Shown: positions 1 through 7,210, counted from the first letter of the stretch. The stretch: DNA of 21,235 nt from Bacilli bacterium (GCA_028684735.1 JAQUFI010000013.1:1-21235); one strand, 5' to 3'. Numbers and translations: made by a program. The notes: generated by a model from the letters alone, not told the origin.

Positions 1-514
1 TATCGCTTAATTCTGTTTGTTCACTAGTTGGATTAATAATTAATTCACCATTAACTCGACCCACAATGACACCAGCTACTGGTCTTTCAATTGGGATATC
101 ACTAATCGCTAAAGACAGTGAAGAACCAAATAAAGCCGTCATTTCTGGGCTATTATCTTGATCAACACTTAAAACAGTATTGATAACTTGAACTTCATTA
201 CGAAATCCTTCTGCAAACAACGGTCTAATTGGTCGATCAATTAAACGAGCCGTTAAAGTTGCATTCTCAGTTGGACGTCCTTCCCTTTTAATAAATCCTC
301 CTGGTATTTTACCAACTGAATATAATTTTTCTTGATATAAAACAGTTAATGGAAAAAAATCAGCTGCAATAGGAAGTTTACCCATCACGGCTGCTGTTAA
401 AACAGCTGTATCATCATATCTAACTAAAACTGAACCATTACTTTGTTTAGCTAATTGTCCATGTTCAACAACAATTTTTCTTCCTCTAAAATCTAATTCA
501 AAAATCTTCTTCAT
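1..514 (-). CDS. pnp: Polyribonucleotide nucleotidyltransferase (PNPase), N-terminal part, cut by window edge
   Basis: Translating the minus strand from ATG at 514 gives an open frame of 171 codons to the window edge with no stop. It begins MKKIFELDFRGRKI and contains the first RNase PH-like domain of PNPase: VRYDDTAVL, the FFPLTVLYQEKLYSVGKIPGGF stretch in which the GKIPGGF core is diagnostic, and EGRPTE followed by RLIDRPIRPLF. PNPase is a trimeric phosphorolytic 3'-5' exoribonuclease of mRNA turnover in the cytoplasm. The start is supported by a GGAGG ribosome binding site about 9 bases upstream. It follows rpsO, as in many bacteria; only a hairpin and a short spacer separate the two, leaving no room for a separate promoter. 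The second RNase PH domain and the KH and S1 domains lie outside the window. Identification is firm. Confidence 0.95.
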   Translation of the reverse strand, partial: MKKIFELDFRGRKIVVEHGQLAKQSNGSVLVRYDDTAVLTAAVMGKLPIAADFFPLTVLYQEKLYSVGKIPGGFIKREGRPTENATLTARLIDRPIRPLFAEGFRNEVQVINTVLSVDQDNSPEMTALFGSSLSLAISDIPIERPVAGVIVGRVNGELIINPTSEQTELSD

Positions 515-530
515 ATATTACCTCCATCTT

Positions 531-560
531 TAAAAATAAAGACACTCAAAAAGGAGTGCC
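531..560 (-). terminator. Terminator-like hairpin between rpsO and pnp
   Basis: On the minus strand GGCACTC and GAGTGTC form a 7-bp stem (one G-U pair) around a CTTTTT loop, followed by TTTATTTTT. It starts about 15 bases after the rpsO stop and ends about 17 bases before the pnp start. Because pnp has no visible promoter of its own, this is more likely a partial terminator or processing site than a full stop. Confidence 0.75.
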
Positions 561-574
561 TACAATTTTATAAA

Positions 575-844
575 TTATTTTCTTAAATTTAAACTTTTAA
601 CAATTTTACGATATCTAGTGACGTCTTCTTTAAGTAAATGACTTAATAAATTTTTTCTTTGTCCTACTTTCTTAAGTAAACCTCTTCTAGAATGATAATC
701 ATGTTTATGTTCTTTTAAATGTTCCGTTAAAGTTTGAATTTCTTCTGTTAAAATAGCAATTTGAATTTCTGAAGAACCAGTATCTTTCTCATCCTTCGCA
801 TATTTTTTAATAATTGCTGCTTTAACTTCTTTCTTTAAAGCCAT
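575..844 (-). CDS. rpsO: 30S ribosomal protein S15
   Basis: The 89-residue product has the full S15 length and signature: TGSSEIQIAILTEEI in helix 1, HKHDYHSRRGLL with the conserved rRNA-binding His/Arg patch around residues 46-56, and LLKEDVTRYRKIVKSLNLRK at the C terminus. S15 is a primary binder of the 16S rRNA central domain and helps form the B4 bridge to the large subunit. ATG at 844 has an AAAGGAG ribosome binding site at good distance. It has its own promoter and an untranslated leader of roughly 70 bases with inverted repeats, which fits the autogenous control known for rpsO in other bacteria. pnp follows downstream. Confidence 0.97.
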   Translation of the reverse strand: MALKKEVKAAIIKKYAKDEKDTGSSEIQIAILTEEIQTLTEHLKEHKHDYHSRRGLLKKVGQRKNLLSHLLKEDVTRYRKIVKSLNLRK

Positions 845-914
845 GATATTCTCCTTTCTTCTAATCCACTAGTACCTAGATTAAATCGGAGATTTTTAAT
901 CCAAGTAAAAGCAC
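845..914 (-). promoter_or_regulatory. rpsO 5' leader with two inverted repeats, possible S15 autoregulatory element
   Basis: Between the predicted transcription start and the rpsO ribosome binding site lie a perfect 7-bp inverted repeat (GATTAAA / TTTAATC, 879-885 and 895-901, 9-base loop) and next to it CTAG-TAC-CTAG (869-879). S15 is known to bind structured leaders of its own mRNA in several bacterial groups. The assignment here rests on position and pairing only; I do not recognise a specific family signature. Confidence 0.35.
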
Positions 915-920
915 AAACTA

Positions 921-949
921 AATATACACTATATTTTTATAATATGCAA
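921..949 (-). promoter_or_regulatory. Sigma-A type promoter of rpsO
   Basis: On the minus strand TTGCAT (944-949), a 17-base spacer and TATATT (921-926) make a plausible -35/-10 pair. The predicted start near 914 gives a leader of about 70 bases. Confidence 0.55.
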
Positions 950-976
950 GTATTATTAAAACTTTTTATCATTATT

Positions 977-1840
977 TTATTTTGTTATTAACATCTTCCA
1001 TGGTTTTATTTTAGTTTGATCTTTATCACTTATTTGATAAATAGCAATAACTTCATCATTATTATTTAAGAAGACAACGATATCTTCATCATATAAATGA
1101 TCAATAACTTTACCATTTAAGATATCGTTTTCTAAAGATGAATCTACTTTAACTTGTTTATATTGAGTTAAAACTTGACGTGGTTCTAATAAATTTAAGT
1201 CATCATTTATTTTATGAGCATCCTTAATATCAAAAGCACCTTGTTTGGTTCTTTCTAAAGCTGACATCATTCCAACGGTACCTAATTTAGAGGCAATATC
1301 ATTAACTAAAGCACGAATATAAGTCCCCTTACTGACTAAACATTTAATTTTAAAAATAGTCTTCTGATTAATATAGTCTACATTACTAATTAATTCAAGC
1401 TTTTTTATTTCAACTTCTCGTTTAGGTAATTCAATAAACTCATCATTGCGAGCATACTCATATAGTTTTTTACCCTTTATTTTAACAGCTGAATAAATGG
1501 GAACTTCTTGCATATATTTACCAATCATTGAAGTTAGGACATCTTCAATTTGTTGTTGATTAACGTTAATATCTTCTTCTTTAAGAATGATTCCCGTTGC
1601 ATCTAAGGTGTCGGTTAAAGTTCCAAGCGTTATTTCAGCAATATATTCTTTATCATGATTAGTGAGTAATTCAACTAATTTCGTAGAATTTCCAATACAG
1701 ACGACTAAAACACCAGTTGCCATCGGATCTAAAGTACCAGCATGGCCAACCTTTTTGGTATTATATTTTTTACTAATTATATTGACAACATCACGACTAG
1801 TATAATCCTTTTCTTTATTGATGATAACGATTCCATTCAT
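977..1840 (-). CDS. truB: tRNA pseudouridine(55) synthase TruB
   Basis: The 287-residue product contains GHAGTLDPMATGVL at residues 32-45, the TruB active-site motif; the catalytic aspartate is Asp38. KGTYIRALVNDIASKLG further on is the second conserved TruB block. The enzyme makes pseudouridine 55 in the T-loop of essentially all elongator tRNAs. ATG at 1840 has a GGTG-type ribosome binding site. It starts 15 bases after the cysS stop and is almost certainly the last gene of the unit that begins with the dehydratase-like genes. In many Firmicutes truB sits with rbfA and ribF near infB; here rpsO and pnp follow it but rbfA and ribF are absent. Confidence 0.95.
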   Translation of the reverse strand: MNGIVIINKEKDYTSRDVVNIISKKYNTKKVGHAGTLDPMATGVLVVCIGNSTKLVELLTNHDKEYIAEITLGTLTDTLDATGIILKEEDINVNQQQIEDVLTSMIGKYMQEVPIYSAVKIKGKKLYEYARNDEFIELPKREVEIKKLELISNVDYINQKTIFKIKCLVSKGTYIRALVNDIASKLGTVGMMSALERTKQGAFDIKDAHKINDDLNLLEPRQVLTQYKQVKVDSSLENDILNGKVIDHLYDEDIVVFLNNNDEVIAIYQISDKDQTKIKPWKMLITK

Positions 1841-1855
1841 ATTTCACCTACAGTA

Positions 1856-3250
1856 TTAAATTATTTCGAAAGTTGTTCCTTCTTTAGTATCCTTAATCAT
1901 TACCCCTTTAGATAGTAATTCATCTCTAATTTGATCAGCTAAAGCATAATTCTTATTATTTTTAGCTTCATTTCTTTGCTTAATCATATCATTTATATAG
2001 TCTAATAATTCATCATCGATATCTTTATCTTTTAATAAATCTAATGATAAAACTTGATCAAATTTTTCAATTAAAGCTATTTTTGTCGTGTTTGAAAGAT
2101 CATCTTTTAAGACATCGTAGAGGGTTGTTAGAGCTAAAGAAGTATTTAAATCATTTTTCAAAGCTTCTTTAAATTGATTATCATATTTGATGACTGCTTC
2201 TTCATCGACTTCACCAGTTAAATCATTTTTAAGATTCTTAATACGATTTAATAATTTATTATAAGCTGTTGTGGTATTATCCATTCCTTCATAACTAAAG
2301 ACTAATTGTTTACGATAATGTGATTGCAAACAAAATAGACGATAGACTAAAGGATTATAGCCTTTACTTTCTAATAAACTTAAAGTTAGGAATTCTCCTT
2401 TTGATTTACTCATCTTACCAGTATTATCATTTAAGTGTTCTCCATGACACCAATAATTACACCACTTATGTCCAAGATAGGCTTCTGTTTGAGCTATTTC
2501 GTTGGTATGGTGTGGGAAAATATTATCAACTCCCCCACAATGAATATCTAAGTATTCACCTAAATATTCTAAAGATATTCCTGAACATTCAATGTGCCAA
2601 CCAGGATATCCTCTACCCCATGGGCTATCCCATTGCATATCTTGCTTTTCAAATTTAGATACCGTAAACCACAACACAAAATCAGCTTGATTCTTCTTGT
2701 TTTGATCTTCACTAACATCTTCTCTTGCTCCAACCATTAGTTCGTCGTTATCTTTACCTGATAATTTATAATAATCGTTAGCTTTTGAAACATCAAAATA
2801 AACATTACCATTAGCTAGATAAGCATGTTCTGTTTCTAATAATTTCGTAATCATTTTAATGTATTGTTCGATATGATCAGATGCTTTTTGAATGATAGCT
2901 GGTTTTTTAATATTTAATTTATCAGTATCTTCAAAGAAAGCTTTTGTATAAAAATCAGCAATTTCATAAACTGTTTTATTTTCTCTTTGAGCTCCTTTAA
3001 GCATTTTATCTTCACCAGTATCAGCATCACTAGTTAGATGACCAACATCCGTAATATTCATTACTCTTTTAACATCATATCCAATATAATTTAGAGTTTT
3101 TTCTAAAACATCTTCAAAAATATAAGTTCTTAAATTACCGATATGAGCAAAATGATAGACGGTTGGACCACAAGTATACATTTTAACCTTATTCTCTTCA
3201 AATGGTGTAAACTCTTCAATTTGCTTCGATAATGTATTATATAATTTCAT
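1856..3250 (-). CDS. cysS: Cysteinyl-tRNA synthetase
   Basis: The product is a class I aminoacyl-tRNA synthetase of 464 residues, full length for the family. CGPTVYHFAHIGN (residues 27-39) holds the first zinc cysteine and the HIGH-type motif. WHIECSG with Cys222 and PHHTNEIA with His247 and Glu251 supply the remaining zinc ligands that give cysteine selectivity, and KMSKS is at residues 279-283. I place the start at ATG 3250, which has an AAGGAGG site just upstream; the frame is open to 3316, but that extension overlaps the end of the activase gene and is not family-like. The start lies 10 bases after the activase stop, so the two are co-transcribed; no T-box leader is visible in front of it. 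Confidence 0.96.
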   Translation of the reverse strand: MKLYNTLSKQIEEFTPFEENKVKMYTCGPTVYHFAHIGNLRTYIFEDVLEKTLNYIGYDVKRVMNITDVGHLTSDADTGEDKMLKGAQRENKTVYEIADFYTKAFFEDTDKLNIKKPAIIQKASDHIEQYIKMITKLLETEHAYLANGNVYFDVSKANDYYKLSGKDNDELMVGAREDVSEDQNKKNQADFVLWFTVSKFEKQDMQWDSPWGRGYPGWHIECSGISLEYLGEYLDIHCGGVDNIFPHHTNEIAQTEAYLGHKWCNYWCHGEHLNDNTGKMSKSKGEFLTLSLLESKGYNPLVYRLFCLQSHYRKQLVFSYEGMDNTTTAYNKLLNRIKNLKNDLTGEVDEEAVIKYDNQFKEALKNDLNTSLALTTLYDVLKDDLSNTTKIALIEKFDQVLSLDLLKDKDIDDELLDYINDMIKQRNEAKNNKNYALADQIRDELLSKGVMIKDTKEGTTFEII

Positions 3251-3260
3251 AAATTCCTCC

Positions 3261-4220
3261 TTAATGATTTTTAATTGGGATAGCCCCATTATCGCATTTA
3301 TTACCCCAAGCGTCAATTAGATACTTACCTCGATAAATACAAATAATTTCACAGTTATTGGCACATTTATGACACTCAACTCCTCTGGTTGTAAATTCAA
3401 TGTTTTTAACATTAAAATCAAATTCTATTTCTTGACCAGATTTACGTGCAAGAATAGCCACTCCAATTGCTCCCATTAAATGACTATTGGGGTCAACTAA
3501 TACTTTTTGTCCGGTAATATCTTCAAAGGCTTTAATCACCCCTATATTCTTACTAACTCCCCCTTGAAAGACAATTGGCGATACAATTTTCTTTCCTTTT
3601 CCAATATTATTTAAATAATTAGTTACAACAGCTTTACATAAACCAGCCACAATATCTTCTTTTTTATGACCAATCTGAGCTTTATGAACTAAATCAGATT
3701 CAGCAAACACCGTACACCGAGCCGCAATATTCGTAGGTTTTTTACTTTTTAAAGCAATATCACCTAGCTCTTCAATTTCTAAACCTAATCTTTTGGCTTG
3801 ACTAGATAAAAATGATCCTGTTCCAGCAGCACATAAAGTATTCATCGCATAATCTACAACAATCCCATCTTCAATTAAGATGATTTTAGAATCTTGACCA
3901 CCTATTTCAAAAATAGTTCGAACATCAGGATAAATCGATGTCGTTCCAATTGCATGAGCTGTAATTTCATTTTTAACAACACTAGCATTTAAGACAACCC
4001 CAATTAATTTACGAGCACTACCAGTCGTTCCAATTGATACAATTTTTATCTTATTTATATCGATTTGGGTTTCTAATTCATTAATTAAATTTTTTACTGC
4101 TCCAATTGGATTTCCTTCAGTCCAAATATATTTAGAAGCTAAAATTTTATTATTTTCATCTAAAATAACACCCTTTGTTGATATTGAACCAATATCAACT
4201 CCTAAATAGGCCTTTATCAT
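3261..4220 (-). CDS. 2-hydroxyacyl-CoA dehydratase activase-like ATPase (BcrAD/BadFG family, COG1924)
   Basis: This 319-residue protein is an ASKHA-fold ATPase. GVDIGSISTKG (7-17) is the phosphate-1 loop and FEIGGQDSK (104-112) the second nucleotide motif. Cys130 in NTLCAAGTG and Cys169 in AARCTVF match the two cysteines by which homodimeric HgdC-type activators hold a bridging [4Fe-4S] cluster. A C-terminal extension has Cys283, 286, 290, 294 and 309, in the pattern CxxCxxxCxxxC, suggesting an extra metal site. The family uses ATP hydrolysis to push an electron at very low potential into a partner Fe-S protein; the likely partners are the two genes immediately upstream. The start overlaps the preceding stop as ATGA. 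The substrate cannot be told from the sequence; roles in fermentation of amino acids, or in reactions of double-cubane cluster proteins, are both possible. Confidence 0.88.
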   Translation of the reverse strand: MIKAYLGVDIGSISTKGVILDENNKILASKYIWTEGNPIGAVKNLINELETQIDINKIKIVSIGTTGSARKLIGVVLNASVVKNEITAHAIGTTSIYPDVRTIFEIGGQDSKIILIEDGIVVDYAMNTLCAAGTGSFLSSQAKRLGLEIEELGDIALKSKKPTNIAARCTVFAESDLVHKAQIGHKKEDIVAGLCKAVVTNYLNNIGKGKKIVSPIVFQGGVSKNIGVIKAFEDITGQKVLVDPNSHLMGAIGVAILARKSGQEIEFDFNVKNIEFTTRGVECHKCANNCEIICIYRGKYLIDAWGNKCDNGAIPIKNH

Positions 4221-5287
4221 TTGTTTTTCTCCTTCCGCATGGTTATCATATCATAGAAAGCTTCTAATCTTGTTTTGATTCCTGTTTCACTTGTTTGGGT
4301 ATCAAAACTAAAATAGAGAATTGGTATTTTATAATCATTAGATATATTTTGGAGTACTGGCATCGCATCGATTTCTGGTGTACACCCAAATGATTTAATA
4401 TGAATAATACCATCATACTTCTTTTTTGCTAATTCAAGAGCTTCTGAAATTGTATCAATACCAGTAGCTCCAATATCATACTTTAAATAACCTTTAACTT
4501 TTTTCTTTAATTCTTTTTCACGTCCCAACCAAAAAACGGTATTTGAGATATTCATTGTTCTGGTTACAACCATTCCTTTTTTAGCTAATTCCTTTTCCAT
4601 AAAATGATTACTAAATGGCTCCATAATAGTATAATATTCACCAACCAGACCAACCTTTAAAGGTTTTTTAGGTTTCATAACTTCATTATCTTTTAATTTC
4701 TTATAATAAATTGAATATAACTTTTTTAATTCTTTTTTTGATTTTACCTTTCGGACGTGTTCTAAAAATTCATTATAGATATTATCAAAACTACCATTAT
4801 TGACTTCAAATCCTACATTCTCACGAATAAAATTCTCCATCTCATCCATCATTTTAACCATTTCAATACATATTAAAAGTTTAGTTGCAATAGCAGGTGC
4901 TGATAACTTAGAATTATATTTTTTAAATTTATTATAAACATCAATAGGACTATAGATATCAAGTTCACTAAAATTAATAAATTCAAATTTATAACCTAAA
5001 TCTCTTAAGATTCGTTCATGTAGTTCACCGTAATAGCACAAACGACACACTCCACCCACTTGAAATAAAACATCGGCACCAAGTTCCAATGCTTCAATAT
5101 ATCCTCCTAATTGATATTTAAAAGGAGCACATACAAAATCAGGACTATGCATACTTCCTAACTCTAAAGTCCTTTTGGTTGTTGGTGGGGGTATAATATA
5201 ATCAACATTTAATATGTTAGTTAAAAGATATTCAAAAGGAATACAATAATTTCCAAATTGCGGAAAACTAATTTTTTTCTTTGCCAT
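4217..5287 (-). CDS. 2-hydroxyacyl-CoA dehydratase-like (HgdB/FldB-C fold, COG3581-like) Fe-S protein
   Basis: The 356-residue product resembles the COG3581 branch of the 2-hydroxyglutaryl-CoA dehydratase superfamily. It has conserved cysteines at 15, 53 (DFVCAPFKYQLGGY), 81 and 84 (GGVCRLCYYGE) and 302 (KSFGCTPEIDAMP), and the C-terminal block TGIKTRLEAFYDMI. In large clostridial fusion proteins, activase domains and this type of domain are joined with DUF2229; here they are separate genes. The start lies 20 bases inside the preceding gene and the stop overlaps the activase start by 4 bases, so stoichiometric, coupled production is likely. No CoA-transferase, acyl-CoA dehydrogenase or electron-transfer flavoprotein gene lies nearby, so a classical amino-acid fermentation dehydratase is not supported. 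The reaction is unknown. Confidence 0.82.
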   Translation of the reverse strand: MAKKKISFPQFGNYCIPFEYLLTNILNVDYIIPPPTTKRTLELGSMHSPDFVCAPFKYQLGGYIEALELGADVLFQVGGVCRLCYYGELHERILRDLGYKFEFINFSELDIYSPIDVYNKFKKYNSKLSAPAIATKLLICIEMVKMMDEMENFIRENVGFEVNNGSFDNIYNEFLEHVRKVKSKKELKKLYSIYYKKLKDNEVMKPKKPLKVGLVGEYYTIMEPFSNHFMEKELAKKGMVVTRTMNISNTVFWLGREKELKKKVKGYLKYDIGATGIDTISEALELAKKKYDGIIHIKSFGCTPEIDAMPVLQNISNDYKIPILYFSFDTQTSETGIKTRLEAFYDMITMRKEKNK

Positions 5288-6203
5288 TTACATCACCCTT
5301 TTTAAGTTTTATAATATCTACAAAACTTTCAATTCTCGTTTCACGACCAGCAGTTCCTTCTTGTTCATCTAAAATTAAATTAATAATTGGTTTATCTTTT
5401 ACTCTTCTTAAAATAATTTCATTAACTAAAGCATCAGGACCACATGGAAAAGATGTCATTAAAATAATACCATCGATATCTTTTTTATAAAGTTCAATTG
5501 TCCCTAATAATTCTTTATTATATAACCATGGTAAAGTAGGACTAATCTTCTTGGATTTTTTGATAGCCTCTTCTTTAGGTGCAATATCCGCAATAATTGG
5601 AATACAATCTAATTCTTCGATATGTTTTAAAATAGGTTCACCCATATATTTGTCATATACATTATATGGGTGAGCCACAATTAATAGTTTAATTTTATTA
5701 TTTATTTTAAGTAATTGCTCTTGTTCTAATAGAGCTACATCATTCATTCTCTTTTCATTTTGTTTGGCTAAATAATAAGCTCTAACGACATCAAATTTTT
5801 TCTTATTTAACTTTTGACCCATTTCTAAAAAAGCCGACATCTCGGTTTGATTTTTACGATGATCAACATTGTAATCTAATATCTTAATATTATATTCTTT
5901 AAAGGTATTGTTTACTAAATCATAAACTGCATGAAATTTTGTACAAACCATATTATTATCTTGAAGGGTTGCAATTCTTGGTACAAAAATATAATCACAT
6001 TTACCTATTAAAGAATAAACATGTCCCATATATATTTTGGATGATAGACAGGTTTCATCAATTGAATATTTAGTTCCTATTTGTAAGGTCTCTTTCGTTG
6101 TTTCAGGACTAATAATGATATCAATTCCCAATTCTTTGAAAAATGTTTCCCATAAATGTCCATATTTAAAATATAAAAAAGCTCTTGGAATTCCTATTTT
6201 CAA
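5268..6203 (-). CDS. DUF2229-type (COG3580-like) dehydratase/activase-associated protein, TTG start
   Basis: The 311-residue product begins with KIGIPRAFLYFKYGHLW, the typical opening of DUF2229 proteins, and carries DETCLSSKIYMGHV (Cys52), Cys69, Cys87, SFPCGPDALVNEII (Cys254) and a C-terminal DEQEGTAGRETRIESF block. The 2-hydroxyacyl-CoA dehydratase fold and Fe-S binding are inferred from family resemblance. The start is TTG at 6203: a GAGGTGA site lies about 6 bases upstream and the first residues match the family exactly. A plausible promoter sits immediately upstream, making this the first gene of a five-gene unit that continues through the second dehydratase-like gene, the activase, cysS and truB. 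The function is not known for any close family member that I can name. Confidence 0.8.
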   Translation of the reverse strand: MKIGIPRAFLYFKYGHLWETFFKELGIDIIISPETTKETLQIGTKYSIDETCLSSKIYMGHVYSLIGKCDYIFVPRIATLQDNNMVCTKFHAVYDLVNNTFKEYNIKILDYNVDHRKNQTEMSAFLEMGQKLNKKKFDVVRAYYLAKQNEKRMNDVALLEQEQLLKINNKIKLLIVAHPYNVYDKYMGEPILKHIEELDCIPIIADIAPKEEAIKKSKKISPTLPWLYNKELLGTIELYKKDIDGIILMTSFPCGPDALVNEIILRRVKDKPIINLILDEQEGTAGRETRIESFVDIIKLKKGDVNGKEKN

Positions 6204-6221
6204 GCTATCACCTCTTTAATG

Positions 6222-6251
6222 ATTTTACCATAAAATATAACTGAAAGACAA
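6222..6251 (-). promoter_or_regulatory. Promoter of the dehydratase-like / cysS / truB unit
   Basis: On the minus strand TTGTCT (6246-6251), 18 bases and TAAAAT (6222-6227) preceded by TGG form an extended -10 promoter. The predicted start falls just in front of the GAGGTGA ribosome binding site, giving a very short leader. It is divergent from the tRNA promoter at 6280. Confidence 0.5.
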
Positions 6252-6279
6252 ACAAATTGGTTTTTTAATTCAAAAAATA

Positions 6280-6308
6280 TTGAAATCATTTTATTATTGT
6301 GCTATTAT
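6280..6308 (+). promoter_or_regulatory. Promoter of the tRNA pair
   Basis: TTGAAA (6280-6285), a 17-base spacer and TATTAT (6303-6308) with an upstream TGC (extended -10) lie 20 bases in front of the first tRNA. Confidence 0.65.
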
Positions 6309-6327
6309 AATAAAGCAGTGATGTCAT

Positions 6328-6404
6328 GGACCCTTAGCTCAGTTGGTTAGAGCATCCGGCTCATAACCGGGCGGTCGTAGGTTCGAATCCTACAGGGTCC
6401 ACCA
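6328..6404 (+). tRNA. tRNA with CAT anticodon (Ile2-type or elongator Met)
   Basis: The 77-base cloverleaf is complete: acceptor stem GGACCCT/AGGGTCC, D arm with GGTTA, anticodon stem TCCGG/CCGGG around loop CTCATAA (anticodon CAT), T arm GTAGG-TTCGAAT-CCTAC and encoded CCA. The G1-C72 pair and the anticodon stem without three consecutive G-C pairs exclude an initiator tRNA. From memory, the body resembles Firmicutes tRNA-Ile2, whose CAT anticodon is changed by TilS to lysidine and reads AUA, more than Firmicutes elongator Met tRNA. I favour Ile2 but cannot settle it without alignment. Confidence 0.95.
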
Positions 6405-6409
6405 CTATT

Positions 6410-6494
6410 GCAGGTGTGGCGAAATTGGCAGACGCACTAGACTTAGGATCTAGCGGAGTAATCCATGGGGGTTCAAGTCCCTTCACCTGCACCA
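6410..6494 (+). tRNA. tRNA-Leu (TAG anticodon)
   Basis: An 85-base class II tRNA with acceptor stem GCAGGTG/CACCTGC, anticodon stem CTAGA/TCTAG around CTTAGGA (anticodon TAG, reading CUN codons), a long variable arm (CGGAGTAATCCATG region), T arm GGGGG-TTCAAGT-CCCTT and encoded CCA. It begins 5 bases after the preceding tRNA, so both come from one transcript. Confidence 0.97.
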
Positions 6495-6506
6495 AATAGA
6501 TATTAA

Positions 6507-6529
6507 TGAATAACTTTAAAGGTTATTCA
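6507..6529 (+). repeat. Inverted repeat after the tRNA pair
   Basis: TGAATAAC and GTTATTCA form a perfect 8-bp stem around TTTAAAG, starting 13 bases after tRNA-Leu. The bases that follow are not T-rich enough for a strong terminator; it may be a tRNA-trailer processing or stabilising hairpin. Confidence 0.5.
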
Positions 6530-6540
6530 ATTATTGAAAG

Positions 6541-6566
6541 TAGATTGTATATAACAGTCTATTTTT
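6541..6566 (+). terminator. Rho-independent terminator of the tRNA unit
   Basis: TAGATTG and CAGTCTA (one G-U pair) form a 7-bp stem around TATATAA, followed by TTTTT; the T run can also extend the stem with the upstream AAAG. Confidence 0.65.
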
Positions 6567-6579
6567 AATTGATATAAAA

Positions 6580-6607
6580 TTGATTTTGATTGTATTTGTA
6601 GTATAAT
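6580..6607 (+). promoter_or_regulatory. Promoter of the zinc-finger protein gene
   Basis: TTGATT (6580-6585), a 16-base spacer and a consensus TATAAT (6602-6607) precede the AGGAGG ribosome binding site at 6618-6623. Confidence 0.6.
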
Positions 6608-6631
6608 TGAATGAAATAGGAGGTTTTGTTA

Positions 6632-7210
6632 ATGATAAATCTAAAGGAGTTAAATTTAGGTACAAGTATCAAGTGTACTTGTGAACAATGTAAGGGAACA
6701 GGTATTTATAAAGGATTTGCTGAAAAAGATAATCTAGGAGTAATTTGTCATCATTGTAATGGCAAGGGATACCAGGTATTAAACCTCGAAAATGATCACA
6801 AATTATATCAAAATGAAGAAGATCTTATTATATATCACACTAAACAGAATATTATCTCAAAAGTTGTTCATCTCTTTACTAAAAAACAAACAAGAGATGA
6901 TATTGACTATGTGATTTATGAAGTAGGTCGCTATCTATCACCTACTTGGCTTTTAGAAAATGGAGCTGATGAGTATCAGGTTATTCGTTACCAGAATTTT
7001 TTAAATGGTGGTTACCCACTACCTTTAAAAGACTATACTTGTCCCCTTCATATCTCACAATGTTATGGTGAAGAAGAATTTTATAATGATTGTGATTTAG
7101 GATTACCTTCCCAATGTCAAAAATATGGGGAGGATGAATGTTGGGATAAGTTTTATAATGGGGCTATAACCATTAAAGAAAAGCAGTTAGTTTTAAAAAA
7201 CTTAAAATAA
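6632..7210 (+). CDS. Unknown protein with two DnaJ-type CxxCxGxG zinc-finger repeats and a C-terminal cysteine cluster
   Basis: I do not recognise this 192-residue protein. Residues 17-24 (CEQCKGTG) and 39-46 (CHHCNGKG) are two CxxCxGxG repeats, the unit that binds zinc in the DnaJ cysteine-rich domain; DnaJ has four, so this looks like a single zinc centre. There is no J domain with HPD. The middle is rich in aromatic and acidic residues (about 55-130) and the end holds five more cysteines at 137, 144, 154, 162 and 170, which could form a second metal or Fe-S site. No signal peptide or membrane segment is seen, so it is probably cytoplasmic. ATG 6632 is chosen because AGGAGG lies 8 bases upstream; the frame is open from TTG 6626. 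The glycosylase gene follows 35 bases downstream, possibly on the same transcript. Confidence 0.75.
   Translation: MINLKELNLGTSIKCTCEQCKGTGIYKGFAEKDNLGVICHHCNGKGYQVLNLENDHKLYQNEEDLIIYHTKQNIISKVVHLFTKKQTRDDIDYVIYEVGRYLSPTWLLENGADEYQVIRYQNFLNGGYPLPLKDYTCPLHISQCYGEEEFYNDCDLGLPSQCQKYGEDECWDKFYNGAITIKEKQLVLKNLK

Noticed and set aside
2320..2658. Plus-strand open frame inside cysS
   Set aside because: Lies antisense to well-conserved synthetase motifs, has no ribosome binding site and no recognisable protein pattern.
5281..5490. Plus-strand open frame inside the DUF2229 gene
   Set aside because: Antisense shadow of the conserved SFPCGPDALV region; no start signal.
6037..6219. Plus-strand open frame at the start of the DUF2229 gene
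   Set aside because: Antisense shadow; overlaps the promoter and start region of the real minus-strand gene.
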